A DNA stretch of 64,000 bases from Chromatiaceae bacterium (GCA_024235175.1 JACKMX010000008.1:1-64000); one strand, 5' to 3'; positions 15,060 to 24,224 are shown, counted from the first letter of the stretch. Notes: generated from the sequence alone by a model not told the origin. Numbers and translations: made by a program.

Positions 15060-17459
15060 ATGCAAGCACAATCCCAGGAGATCCTGCAGCCATCCCAATC
15101 CAATGATGCCAATGAACTGGCCCGTCGGTTGCGGAGCCAGTTCTCCGGGCGCATTACCGGTGAACTGCATCTGCCCGCCAGGCCCGGGCGATTCCGGGCG
15201 CTTCCGGTCGAACTGGATCCACGCCTGCACCAGGCTCTCAAACTGAAAGGTATAGAGCAGCTCTACTCCCATCAGCGTCAAGCCTGGGAGAGCGCGGCCC
15301 GGGGCGAGCATCTGGTGATCGTCACGCCCACCGCTTCAGGCAAGACGCTCTGCTACAACCTGCCGGTACTGGATGCAGTTCTGCAAAGGCGGGCCAAGGC
15401 GCTCTATCTGTTTCCCACCAAGGCACTTTCGCAGGATCAGGTAGCGGAGATCTCTGATCTCAACCGTCTGGCCGAATTGGGCGTGCGCGTATTTACCTTT
15501 GACGGCGATACCCCGGGCGACGCCCGCAAGGCGGTTCGCACCAGGGGCGACATCGTTGTTACCAATCCGGACATGCTGCACCAGGGCATACTCCCTCACC
15601 ACACCAAATGGGCTCAGTTTTTCGAGGGTCTGCGTTTCGTGGTGATCGATGAGATGCACAGCTACCGGGGCGTATTCGGTTCGCACATGGCAAATCTGCT
15701 GCGCCGGTTACGGCGGATCTGCCGTTTCTACGGTGTTGCACCTCAATTCATCCTCTGCTCCGCAACTATTGCCAATCCCGGCGAACTGGCGTCGCAACTT
15801 ATCGGCGATACAGTGACGACGCTAGCGGAGAGCGGCGCGCCGCAAGGTGAGAAACGGCTGCTGTTGTGGAATCCGCCGGTGGTGAACGCCGATCTCGGCT
15901 TTCGCGCTTCAGCCCGTTCGCAGACGCTGACGGTGGCGCGGCAGGCGATGCGCATGGGGCTGAGGTGCATCATTTTCGCCCGCAGCCGGCTGATGGTCGA
16001 GGTTTTGACCAAATATCTCAAGGATAAGTTCGACCGGGATCCGGGAAGGCCGACCAGGGTGGCCGCTTACCGCGGCGGCTATCTGCCCAGCGCAAGGCGT
16101 GCCACCGAAAATCGCTTGCGCCAGGGGGTTGTCGATTGTGTGATCAGCACCTCGGCACTGGAACTGGGCGTGGATATAGGTGCGCTGGATGTCTGTCTGC
16201 TTAGCGGTTATCCCGGAAGCATAGCAGGAACCTGGCAGCGGCTCGGACGCGCCGGCCGGCGCAACCGGCCATCGCTGGGGGTGTTGGTGGGGAGTAGCCA
16301 GCCGCTGGATCAGTATATAGTGCGCAACCCGGATTTTTTTCTCGGCGCCTCGCCAGAGCATGCCCGCATCGCACCCGATCAACTGTTGATCCTGCTGGAC
16401 CATATTCGCTGTGCTGCGTTCGAGCTGCCGTTCCGGCAGGGGGAGAGTTTCGGTGGAGGCGAATCTCTGGAAGAGTTTCTGTGCTACCTGGAGGAGGAGG
16501 GAGTGCTGCACCTGGAGAATGAGACCTGGCACTGGATGGCCGACAGCTATCCGGCCAGCTCGGTCTCGCTGCGTTCGGTGGCGGAGGGCAATTTTGTAGT
16601 AATAGATACTACAACCGGGGGCCAGAGGATCATCGCTGAGGTCGACTATTCCGGTGCCCCGATGACTATCCACCAGGGAGCGATCTATATGATTCAGTCG
16701 ACTCCTTACCAGGTGGAGCGGCTGGACTGGGTGGGGCGCAAAGCGTTCGTGACCAGGACCCGTGCCGACTACTATACCGATGCCATCGATTACACACGGT
16801 TGAAGATTCTGGAGGAGTTCGATAGCGCCGGGAGCATTTGTGCGGCAACAGCATTGGGTGAGGTCCATTTGGTACAGCGTGTCACGGGCTATAAAAAGAT
16901 ACGCTACTACACACATGAGAATGTAGGTTTTGGCAAGATCAACCTGCCGGACCTGGAGATGCACACCACCGCTGTCTGGTGGCGGGTTGCGCCCGAAACC
17001 CTGGCACAGGCGTTCCCCAACCGGCAGCAGGCGCTGGACGGTTTTCTCGGTGCCGCTTACGCGATGCACCATGTGGCTGCGTTGCAGACGATGGCCGAAC
17101 CGCGCGATATCGGCCGCGCGGTGGGCGACGGTGGGAGCGGCTGGTTCGCCAGGGTGGAGACCAACGGCCGCGGTGTCATGCACAACAGCGAGGGGGAGCC
17201 GCTATCTCCCGATGCGCAGCAGAGATTCCAGCCAACGCTGTTTCTGTACGATGACTACCCAGGTGGCGTAGGACTCTCCCAGCCGTTGTTCGAAGGGCGA
17301 GTGCGGCTGGTCAGCGCCGCAGCCGAGCTGATCTCCGGATGCGATTGCCGCTTCGGCTGTCCGGCCTGTATCGGACCGATTCTTGCTTCAGATGAGCGGC
17401 GCGGCCACTCGGCCAAAGAGGCAGCGCAAAGCGTCCTGGTATTGCTGAATGTCGGTTAA
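15060..17459 (+). CDS. DEAD/DEAH-box helicase with DUF1998 domain (MrfA/YprA-like)
   Basis: About 799 residues from ATG 15060 (an in-frame TTG lies 24 bases upstream). Superfamily 2 helicase: Q-motif-like YSHQRQAW, Walker A TPTASGKT (about 90-96), DEMH box (about 197-200, VVIDEMHSYRG), SAT motif (CSATIANPGE), and motifs V/VI (STSALELGVDIG, WQRLGRAGRR). The C-terminus has the four-cysteine DUF1998 zinc-binding signature CDCRFGCPAC. This architecture is that of Bacillus MrfA (YprA), a 3'-5' helicase that repairs mitomycin adducts with exonuclease MrfB. Here the next gene overlaps it by 11 bases and encodes a YprB-type exonuclease, which strongly supports the assignment. Activity is inferred from the family. 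Confidence 0.9.
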   Translation: MQAQSQEILQPSQSNDANELARRLRSQFSGRITGELHLPARPGRFRALPVELDPRLHQALKLKGIEQLYSHQRQAWESAARGEHLVIVTPTASGKTLCYNLPVLDAVLQRRAKALYLFPTKALSQDQVAEISDLNRLAELGVRVFTFDGDTPGDARKAVRTRGDIVVTNPDMLHQGILPHHTKWAQFFEGLRFVVIDEMHSYRGVFGSHMANLLRRLRRICRFYGVAPQFILCSATIANPGELASQLIGDTVTTLAESGAPQGEKRLLLWNPPVVNADLGFRASARSQTLTVARQAMRMGLRCIIFARSRLMVEVLTKYLKDKFDRDPGRPTRVAAYRGGYLPSARRATENRLRQGVVDCVISTSALELGVDIGALDVCLLSGYPGSIAGTWQRLGRAGRRNRPSLGVLVGSSQPLDQYIVRNPDFFLGASPEHARIAPDQLLILLDHIRCAAFELPFRQGESFGGGESLEEFLCYLEEEGVLHLENETWHWMADSYPASSVSLRSVAEGNFVVIDTTTGGQRIIAEVDYSGAPMTIHQGAIYMIQSTPYQVERLDWVGRKAFVTRTRADYYTDAIDYTRLKILEEFDSAGSICAATALGEVHLVQRVTGYKKIRYYTHENVGFGKINLPDLEMHTTAVWWRVAPETLAQAFPNRQQALDGFLGAAYAMHHVAALQTMAEPRDIGRAVGDGGSGWFARVETNGRGVMHNSEGEPLSPDAQQRFQPTLFLYDDYPGGVGLSQPLFEGRVRLVSAAAELISGCDCRFGCPACIGPILASDERRGHSAKEAAQSVLVLLNVG

Positions 17460-18657
17460 AAGGCGGCTCGCCGCACTTAACAGGCAATTGCCTGAATCCC
17501 CATTCGAGCGCCCGGGACTGGCACTCCGTATTCAGCGTCTGCGGGCCACTCCGCATCGTGCTGCGAGAAATCCCGACGGCGATGAAAAGCGCCTGCGCCG
17601 GGCACTTCAGGGGGTGGAGATCGCTGATGGGGTGATACTTATAGAGCGGCGGATTGCAAGCGGTTCAATGCATGGCAGCCGCAGTCTCGGCAAGGTCGAG
17701 TCATTAAACGATCTATTTCCGGATGCCATTAAGCTGCTGCCGGAGCGGTTGCTTTTTCTGGACACCGAAACCACCGGGCTGTGCGGCGGCAGCGGAACTC
17801 TCGCATTCCTGGTCGGTATGGCGCGTTTGGAGCGGGAGGATCTCATCGTCCGCCAGTATCTGCTCACCCGTTTTGGTGGCGAGCAGGCCATGCTGAACGC
17901 GGTGGCCACATCGGTCAGAGCGAGCGACGTGTTGGTAAGCTACAACGGCAAGTCGTTTGACCTGCCGCTGCTGGAGGCGCGTAACATTATGGCCGATGTA
18001 AAAAGTCCGCTGGGATCAATATCTCATCTGGATCTGCTGTTTCCGGTGCGGCGCGCATTTTCCCGGCGTTGGGAGGATTGCCGGTTGGCGAGGGTGGAGC
18101 GGCTGCTGCTCGGATTTCACCGCCACAACGACCTTCCCGGAGCAGAAGCGCCTGCGGCCTGGTTCGACTGGATACAGCAGGGCGACGACGCCCGCCTTCC
18201 TCTTGTCTGCCGGCATAATCGTTCAGATCTGCTCTCGCTGGCGCTGCTGTTGCCGCTGCTCCCGGAGGTCTACCGGAATCCCGGGTTGTACGGTGCTGAT
18301 GTGTCGTCGGTTGCCAGGCTCCATCTCAAGGCCGGCCGGGAGGAGTTGGCTCTGCAGCTTCTGCTGCGTGAAAAATCGAATCTGGAGCAGGCCGGACTGG
18401 CGCTACTGGCCGGGCTATTGAAGCGCTCAGGGCAACTGCGGGGGGCGCGCGCCATCTGGAAGACGCTTGCGGCCGGTGGCGATCAAGCGGCACGCGTGCG
18501 GCTGGCCAAGCATTATGAGCATGATTTGAGTGATTACGCGCGCGCGCTGGACTGCGCCGATGGACTTTGTGAAAGCGATGAGAAACAGCGGCGCTGTAGC
18601 CGCTTGCGACATAAACTGGGAGAGATTGACCGGCAGTCTCGCTTCGAATACGGTTGA
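17449..18657 (+). CDS. RNase H-like DEDDh exonuclease (MrfB/YprB-like)
   Basis: 402 residues. After a basic N-terminal region (1-95) comes a ribonuclease H-like YprB domain (about 98-270) with the DEDDh catalytic set visible: D105 and E107 in FLDTETTG, D171 in YNGKSFDLPLL, H256 and D260 in CRHNRSDLLS. The C-terminal third (about 280-400) is helical and TPR-like. Bacillus MrfB is the nuclease partner of helicase MrfA in a UvrA-independent mitomycin repair pathway. The ATG at 17449 lies inside the helicase gene (11-base overlap), so the two are translationally coupled. Substrate range in this organism is inferred. Confidence 0.9.
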   Translation: MSVKRRLAALNRQLPESPFERPGLALRIQRLRATPHRAARNPDGDEKRLRRALQGVEIADGVILIERRIASGSMHGSRSLGKVESLNDLFPDAIKLLPERLLFLDTETTGLCGGSGTLAFLVGMARLEREDLIVRQYLLTRFGGEQAMLNAVATSVRASDVLVSYNGKSFDLPLLEARNIMADVKSPLGSISHLDLLFPVRRAFSRRWEDCRLARVERLLLGFHRHNDLPGAEAPAAWFDWIQQGDDARLPLVCRHNRSDLLSLALLLPLLPEVYRNPGLYGADVSSVARLHLKAGREELALQLLLREKSNLEQAGLALLAGLLKRSGQLRGARAIWKTLAAGGDQAARVRLAKHYEHDLSDYARALDCADGLCESDEKQRRCSRLRHKLGEIDRQSRFEYG

Positions 18658-18756
18658 TGCGTCAGGTACCGTTTTGACCTGGGGCAATTGCTGCGGCCGC
18701 CGGATTGTCTAGAATCTGCTGTACTGGTTCTTCACTGCAGATAAGCTTCATAGACT

Positions 18757-19083
18757 ATGCATATTTCATACACCTCGATCCTGGCAATAGGTTTGGTTGC
18801 GATGCCTGCCGCGGCTGTCACCGAAGCGCAGTTCGATACCATCAGGAATCTCGGCAGATTGAACGGTGTGGCTCTGCATTGCAAATATCTGGAAGAGACC
18901 AGGCGCATGAAGGAGGCTTTGGTTGAGACGCTTCCCAAGAGAAGGGAACTGGGGCTTGCTTTCGATGAAGTGACCAATGAGTCGTTCATCAGATTCATCG
19001 ATGAGGGGCTCGGCTGCCCTTCGAGCATGGATTTCAATAGCCAGGTGGACTCGGCGATAGAAGCGCTGAAAGCGGCATTTTAA
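18757..19083 (+). CDS. Small exported hypothetical protein
   Basis: 108 residues with a plausible signal peptide (about 1-20, HISYTSILAIGLVAMPAAA). The mature part is predicted helical and has two cysteines (C42 and C87) that could form a disulfide in the periplasm. No family recognised. It lies upstream of the ZnuA-like/Sco fusion in the same orientation, 123 bases away, and might work with it, but that is only proximity. Confidence 0.7.
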   Translation: MHISYTSILAIGLVAMPAAAVTEAQFDTIRNLGRLNGVALHCKYLEETRRMKEALVETLPKRRELGLAFDEVTNESFIRFIDEGLGCPSSMDFNSQVDSAIEALKAAF

Positions 19084-19206
19084 TTTCGCCGGCCTGGATT
19101 TACCGGCACTGTTTTCCGCTATTCGAATGCATCGATTTCAGCTGATTTCTGCACTGTTTTTATCCTGCATAAAGGCTCAGCTCTTTCTAACCTCCCTGGA
19201 GAATCC

Positions 19207-20631
19207 ATGACAGTAATCAGGCGTTATCCGGTTATTTTTTTACTGTTGTCCGCGCTGATCATTCCGGCCGACGGGTGGTCTCAGGAGAAAACATTCAATG
19301 TCGTAGCAAGCATCAGGCCGGTGCATTCGATTCTGGCAGCGCTGATGCAGGGCGGGGAAGCGCCTGAGCTGCTGGTGTCCGGAGCTGAATTGCCCTTCGA
19401 GCACAAGCTGACTGCAATGCAGAGGCAGCAGATCGAGGCTGCGGATCTGGTTGTCTGGACGGGTCCCGAGCTTGAGCCGTTCATGCAGGAGGTAATCACC
19501 GGGTTGAAGGGGAAAACCCGAGTGGTGGAACTGCTCGACCTTTCTGCAATGAAAATTCTTCCACAGCGACGGAACAGCAATCTGCGCGATCCCTTTTTCT
19601 GGATGGACAGCCGCAACATCCTTATCCTGGCAGACCAGATGGCACGTACGCTTATCGAGGCAGATCCGGTCCGCTCTCATCTCTATCTGTATAACCGCAG
19701 AGAACTGCACCGCAAGTTGTCTGAGCTGGATCGTCGTTACGAATTCGGCTACCGTGGATTGAGCCAGGGTGTGGCACTGCTGCTCTACGACAGCCTGCAA
19801 TATTTTGCGCAGGCTTACGCCATGCGGCTGGGTGAGGTGCTCTCACCGTTGCCCGCAGAGCCGGTAGCAACGGAAACGCTATTGAAGGCACGCAACCATA
19901 TCAGAAACGGTGAATTTGTCTGTGTACTCACCGAGACCGGCATGCCGAATGAATATTTATCCCTGTTGACTGACGGGCTGTCGGTCAGAATCGGTGAGCT
20001 GGACAGCTTCGGACAACGTTTTCAGCCAGGTTCCGATCTCTATGCCCAATTGATGGAGTACAACACCGGCGTAATAAAGGATTGCCTGGGCCAGGAGGGG
20101 GCGGCAAAGAGCGCCTACCCGGACACTGGGGAACCGCTTCCCGGAGAAGCGCTAGGCGGACGATTTATCCTGACCGACCATAACGGCAGGGAGGTTACCG
20201 AGGATGATCTGCTGGGCAGCTATCATCTGCTCTTCTTCGGCTACACCCATTGCCCCGATGTCTGTCCGACCTCCCTTCAGGTTCTGGCGCGGGCTTTGAA
20301 AAATCTGGGAGATGATGCGAAACGATTCGTACCCTGGTTTATAACCGTCGATCCGGAACGTGATACGGTGGAAACATTGCGTGAATACCTGGGTTATTTT
20401 AACGAAAACATGATTGGGTTGACCGGCAGCAGCGAGATGCTGGAGAGAGTGACCAGGCAGTACCGGGTAAAGTATGAAAAGGTGCAAGGCGAGGCGGGCG
20501 ATCCCTCGCTCTATACGATGGACCACACGGCCAGCCTGTTTCTGATCGGGCCCGACGGCCGGTTTATTACCAAGTTCGCCAACGGTATAACACATCAGGC
20601 GTTGAGCGAGAGGCTGCGCGCTTATCGTTAA
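19207..20631 (+). CDS. ZnuA-like solute-binding domain fused to Sco1/SenC domain
   Basis: 474 residues, start ATG 19207 with GGAG upstream. Signal peptide about 1-25. Residues about 29-296 resemble cluster A-I metal-binding proteins of the ZnuA/TroA family: ASIRPVHSIL, ADLVVWTGPELEPFM, and VRIGELDSFG. The ZnuA ligand positions appear lost: by local alignment the three histidines correspond to F64, F130 (DPFFWMD) and Y194 (LLYDSLQYF). Residues about 315-474 are a Sco1/SenC thioredoxin fold with the copper ligands C349 and C353 (CPDVCP) and H440 (YTMDHTAS). Sco proteins deliver copper to the CuA centre of cytochrome c oxidase. The single frame is continuous across the junction. Role: probably periplasmic copper delivery, with the first domain acting as a partner-binding or altered metal-binding module (inference). 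Confidence 0.9.
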   Translation: MTVIRRYPVIFLLLSALIIPADGWSQEKTFNVVASIRPVHSILAALMQGGEAPELLVSGAELPFEHKLTAMQRQQIEAADLVVWTGPELEPFMQEVITGLKGKTRVVELLDLSAMKILPQRRNSNLRDPFFWMDSRNILILADQMARTLIEADPVRSHLYLYNRRELHRKLSELDRRYEFGYRGLSQGVALLLYDSLQYFAQAYAMRLGEVLSPLPAEPVATETLLKARNHIRNGEFVCVLTETGMPNEYLSLLTDGLSVRIGELDSFGQRFQPGSDLYAQLMEYNTGVIKDCLGQEGAAKSAYPDTGEPLPGEALGGRFILTDHNGREVTEDDLLGSYHLLFFGYTHCPDVCPTSLQVLARALKNLGDDAKRFVPWFITVDPERDTVETLREYLGYFNENMIGLTGSSEMLERVTRQYRVKYEKVQGEAGDPSLYTMDHTASLFLIGPDGRFITKFANGITHQALSERLRAYR

Positions 20632-20633
20632 AC

Positions 20634-22217
20634 TCAGCGATGCCCCGTGTCAGGCACCAGGATGCCCTGCCGCGAGAAGCGCATCACCATCTCCCGACAG
20701 TTCTCCGCGAACCGTTTGTGCAGTATCTCCTTTGACCATTTCCGCAGCTTCAGCTCGTCGGGCGGCACCAGCGCACCTGTCTCCAGGTCCCGCAGCAGCA
20801 GCCTGGTGATCGATTCCAGGTCATGTTCACCCTCCAGGTGGTGGAGCACACGAAGCGCGAAACCGTCCAGGTCCAGACTGGAGTGACGCGCAGTCGCCAC
20901 CTGGCTGTGCCCTGCCGCTGCCTGTGCCCTTGCCAGCGCGGTGGCTGCCGGCTTCAGGGAATCCCTGCTTTGGCGGAAATTTTCCGGGTCGGGCGCTGCG
21001 CTCAGGGCGCGGTGAGAGAAGAGTGTAAAGAGCTCCATCAGACAGAGATCATAAGTCTGCTCCGTCGGTTTGGCACCAGCCCGAAACAGCCGGCGTTCGG
21101 CACCGGGCAGCAGTTGCTGGAGGTGCAGCAGATCCGGTTGGCGTTCGATCATCTCCAGCAGCAGCGCCTTGCTCAAGGGGTGTTCAACCTCAATGGGGGT
21201 TCCGTCGGGCTGCCTGAAGCTGGCCGGCTTATGACGGCGTAGATCCACCCGTGGCGGCGGCGTGAGGTCACATCCGAAGGAGAATTCGGCAAAGGCGTCC
21301 AGCGACAGCTCATCGGCGGGCAGTGCATCGTCCCTGCACAGCACACAGCGCCGGAAATTACGGGCGGAGACAAAGTCCAGCCACTGCTCCAGCTGCATAT
21401 CGTCTGCTATATCGCTCAATGCAGACTCGACTGTGCTGCCGAAGGTTGAGGGGAATAGAAACGAGAGTTGAGTATCGCACAGATAGCGTAGCCGGTGGCG
21501 TCCGGTGTCACTCAGAAAATCGGAAAAGAGGAAGGCGTGGTTCTCTTCCGCCAGGTATTCAAACAGCAGATAGCTCGGGTGCGCAGTGCGAAGATACTTG
21601 ATCTCCTCAAGAATGTAGCGGGCACTGAGCGCCTGCAGCTCTCCCAGCGCTTTCTCCAGCCTGGTCAGCGCGGCGTATGCGGCATCCAGTTTTTCTCCGA
21701 TTCCCTGAATACCTTGGCAGGCGAAGCGGAGTATGTCGCGAAGCATTCCGCGCATACGCCAGCCGGGCAGCGCGTTAAAACTGAGGTAAAGCAGACCGGC
21801 CGGATTTAACAGAGACCTGGAGAGTTCAAGCAGGCGCTCCCTGACCAGCACCGGCACCCAGGAGTAGACACCGTGAGCGACAATATAGTCAAAGCTGCCC
21901 AACTCAGGCCCCAGTTCGAGAATGTCGCCCTGACGCAGTGCCACATTAGTCAGGCCAAGGCGGTCGATCATTGACTGCCCCTCACGGATCTGGTTGGCGG
22001 AGAGGTCGATCCCCAGGAAGCTCGCCTCAGACTGGTACCAGGCCATAGGGATCAGGTTGCCGCCGGTGGCGCATCCCAGTTCCAATACCCGGCAATTGGC
22101 GGGACTGGCAACCGGCAGCTCAAACAGGCGGCCCAGGCAGGCGAGGTGGCGGGGGTGGGTGTCCTGAAATGCAATGCTCTCGTAACTGAATTGATCGTAG
22201 GGATCGGTGGCGGTCAT
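20634..22217 (-). CDS. SAM-dependent methyltransferase with PKMT regulatory domain
   Basis: 527 residues. The N-terminal class I methyltransferase domain (about 1-200) has motif I VLELGCATGGNLIP, an acidic motif II FLGIDLSANQI, and QGDILELG / FDYIVAHGVYSWV. The middle (about 215-300) corresponds to the methyltransferase regulatory domain (MethyTransf_Reg) of protein-lysine-methyltransferase-like enzymes, followed by a C-terminal winged-helix-like tail. Such proteins are proposed to methylate lysines of outer membrane or secreted proteins in other bacteria; the substrate here is unknown. It ends 2 bp from the convergent Sco fusion gene. It is the last gene of a minus-strand run that includes the NYN nuclease gene (47 bases upstream). 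Confidence 0.88.
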   Translation of the reverse strand: MTATDPYDQFSYESIAFQDTHPRHLACLGRLFELPVASPANCRVLELGCATGGNLIPMAWYQSEASFLGIDLSANQIREGQSMIDRLGLTNVALRQGDILELGPELGSFDYIVAHGVYSWVPVLVRERLLELSRSLLNPAGLLYLSFNALPGWRMRGMLRDILRFACQGIQGIGEKLDAAYAALTRLEKALGELQALSARYILEEIKYLRTAHPSYLLFEYLAEENHAFLFSDFLSDTGRHRLRYLCDTQLSFLFPSTFGSTVESALSDIADDMQLEQWLDFVSARNFRRCVLCRDDALPADELSLDAFAEFSFGCDLTPPPRVDLRRHKPASFRQPDGTPIEVEHPLSKALLLEMIERQPDLLHLQQLLPGAERRLFRAGAKPTEQTYDLCLMELFTLFSHRALSAAPDPENFRQSRDSLKPAATALARAQAAAGHSQVATARHSSLDLDGFALRVLHHLEGEHDLESITRLLLRDLETGALVPPDELKLRKWSKEILHKRFAENCREMVMRFSRQGILVPDTGHR

Positions 22218-22264
22218 TAGTATGGATTCGCTGGAGTACCGGACTTGGGATGTGTGGATGGAAA

Positions 22265-23083
22265 TTACTCCTCGTGCGCGAAAGATTTAATAATGTATCC
22301 CCCGGATTTCTCGTCATGTTCAAGTTCCAGCAGCTTGCGCGTCTGTGCTTCCTCCAACAGCTTGCTGAAAGTTCGGAAGCCGTGATAGGTCTCGCTGAAT
22401 CCGGGTTTACGGCGCTTCAACGCCTGTTTAACCATTGAACCCCATACCTTCTCCTCCTCACCCCGCTCCTCGAAAAGATCCTCCACCGTCTCTAAAACAA
22501 GATCCAGCGCAGTCTGCTGTTTCTCCTCTTCGACCGGATCGCCGCTGCTTTTTTGCAGGGTCTTCTTAGCCACCTTCTTCTTCGTGGTCCGGCGCGGCTT
22601 GGTACTCTCCCGCACCAGATCATCATAGTAGATGAACTCGTCACAATTGGAGGTTAACAGGTCTGACGTGGAGTTCTTGACGCCGACTCCGATTACAAGT
22701 TTATTGTTCTCGCGCAATTTGCTCACCAGTGCGGAGAAATCGGAGTCGCCGCTGATGATGACAAAAGTGTCCACGTGGGATTTGGTATAACAAAGGTCGA
22801 GCGCATCGACCACCATGCGGATGTCGGCTGAGTTTTTCCCGGTCAGGCGGATGTGTGGTATCTCGATCAACTCGAAGGCGGCCTCATGCATGGCACTCTT
22901 GAACTCCTTGTACCTGTCCCAGTCGCAATAAGCTTTTTTCACGACGATATTGCCTTTCAACAGCAGCCGCTCCAGAACTTTTCGAATATCAAAGGCGGCG
23001 TATCTGGCGTCCCTGACACCCAGCGCCACATTTTCAAAATCACAATAAAGCGCCATGTTGCGTGTCTTCGGGTTTTCAATCAT
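22265..23083 (-). CDS. NYN-domain ribonuclease with C-terminal OST-HTH/LOTUS domain
   Basis: 272 residues. The N-terminal NYN/PIN-like domain (about 9-155) has the acidic residues expected of the nuclease site: CDFENV, GKNSADIRMVVDAL and ISGDSDFSALVSKLR. A lysine-rich linker (about 163-185) leads to a LOTUS/OST-HTH domain (about 205-270, SMVKQALKRRKPGFSETYHGFRTFSKLLEEA), an RNA-binding winged helix. LabA/MARF1-type proteins with this pair are RNA-processing or decay factors. The start ATG is preceded by GGAAAAG, and its first bases overlap the stop codon of a 66-residue ORF. It lies upstream of the PKMT-type methyltransferase. Confidence 0.9.
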   Translation of the reverse strand: MIENPKTRNMALYCDFENVALGVRDARYAAFDIRKVLERLLLKGNIVVKKAYCDWDRYKEFKSAMHEAAFELIEIPHIRLTGKNSADIRMVVDALDLCYTKSHVDTFVIISGDSDFSALVSKLRENNKLVIGVGVKNSTSDLLTSNCDEFIYYDDLVRESTKPRRTTKKKVAKKTLQKSSGDPVEEEKQQTALDLVLETVEDLFEERGEEEKVWGSMVKQALKRRKPGFSETYHGFRTFSKLLEEAQTRKLLELEHDEKSGGYIIKSFAHEE

Positions 23084-23276
23084 ATCTTTTCCATTTTTTG
23101 TACTTAGAGGGTTGCGGTGAGAGTGCGTGTCGCAAAGTCATCAACAACTGCCGATGGGTTTCGGGCCTGATCTCCCCACCGCCGAGGGCATCTGCAACGG
23201 TATGGGCATAAGCGGTGGCGCAATGATCGATCAGCCCAAAAGTTTCGAATGTATAGATAGGGGTTCCGGTCGGCAT
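23076..23276 (-). CDS. Possible small protein coupled to the NYN nuclease gene
   Basis: 66-residue ORF between the helical hypothetical gene and the NYN nuclease. Its TGA stop overlaps the NYN start region (8-base overlap), which suits translational coupling, and its composition is protein-like (IDHCATAYAHTVADALGGGEIRPETHRQLLMTLRHAL). No clear ribosome-binding site lies before its ATG, and I recognise no family. It could be a chance frame. Confidence 0.4.
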   Translation of the reverse strand: MPTGTPIYTFETFGLIDHCATAYAHTVADALGGGEIRPETHRQLLMTLRHALSPQPSKYKKWKRYD

Positions 23277-23297
23277 AACAACTGCTATGAGATAGGT

Positions 23298-24224
23298 TCA
23301 TACCTCCAGGTCGAATGCATCACACTGCTCCAGGAACTGTTGCATGCTCTTGGGCATGGGTACCCGTGCTTCGGAAAGGTAGGTGATAAGCGCTGTTCCT
23401 TCTCTAATCAGATTCACGCCTTTCTGAATCTGATGCTGTTGGCGAACACTGGACTTCCTGATGGCAGGAGAATAGGCATCCAGCGTTTCACGGTTGGCAA
23501 TGAATTCGGGCCAAACCGTGAAAAAGGCTTCGTCGGTTTTCATGGTTTCGAGCTGCAGCTTAGCGGACTCGATCAACCTGTCAAGCAGGGGTATGACATC
23601 TCTGAAAAGCATTTTCTTCTCCAGGGCCTGCGACAGATAGATGCCGATTCTGTCTATGTCTCGCATGGTCTGGGCAATCTTACGGTAACGGGATTCAAGG
23701 ACCTGTGAGGTGGATTGGGTGAATGCCTTGAAAGGTTCACCCCAGAGTTCATCTATACCCTCCTCGCCGCTGTAGTGTTTTACCTGCTTTCCCAACTCCA
23801 GCGCCTGCTTGAAACAGTCGCCGCACTCTTTCATCAGTTCATTGCCACGGCTGACCCTGATCCCTTTGGATTCCAGCTCGACGATAGCTGTGAATATGTC
23901 AGTAGCCCGGTTGAACAACGCGCCTGCCAGCATGGCACCGTTGACCCGGCGGCGAAGCGGGTCGGTCTGCGTTTCGTATGCATTGCGCGCCTCTTCCAGC
24001 CGCTCGCCGGGGGTGTTTATACCCGACTCGGTGTGATGAAAGGTACGCCGCGTCAGGTGGTCGATGAGCATTTTCCGGTTAGCCAGCGTATCTTCCGGGA
24101 TAGGATAGAACCGGATCCAGTAACCGTCGTAATAAATGCACTCTTTCCCTTCGCAATTCTTTCGCGTGCCGTTCGCTGTCATATTAGCAATGAGTCTGTG
24201 CGTTGCAATCGGGTGGGTGGACAT
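23298..24224 (-). CDS. Helical hypothetical protein
   Basis: About 308 residues from the ATG at 24224; an upstream in-frame TTG at 24269 would add 15. The first 45 residues include a cysteine pair and aromatic segment (CEGKECIYYDGYWIRFYPIPED). From about residue 50 to the end the protein is almost entirely helical (RLEEARNAYETQTDPLRRRVNGAM, LESRYRKIAQTMRDIDRIGIYL), without signal peptide or membrane segments. No family recognised. It is the first gene of the minus-strand run that continues into the NYN nuclease and methyltransferase genes; function unknown. Confidence 0.75.
   Translation of the reverse strand: MSTHPIATHRLIANMTANGTRKNCEGKECIYYDGYWIRFYPIPEDTLANRKMLIDHLTRRTFHHTESGINTPGERLEEARNAYETQTDPLRRRVNGAMLAGALFNRATDIFTAIVELESKGIRVSRGNELMKECGDCFKQALELGKQVKHYSGEEGIDELWGEPFKAFTQSTSQVLESRYRKIAQTMRDIDRIGIYLSQALEKKMLFRDVIPLLDRLIESAKLQLETMKTDEAFFTVWPEFIANRETLDAYSPAIRKSSVRQQHQIQKGVNLIREGTALITYLSEARVPMPKSMQQFLEQCDAFDLEV

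Noticed and set aside
15909..17183. 424-residue antisense ORF inside the helicase gene
   Set aside because: It is a shadow frame in a high-GC gene; the helicase motifs lie on the plus strand.
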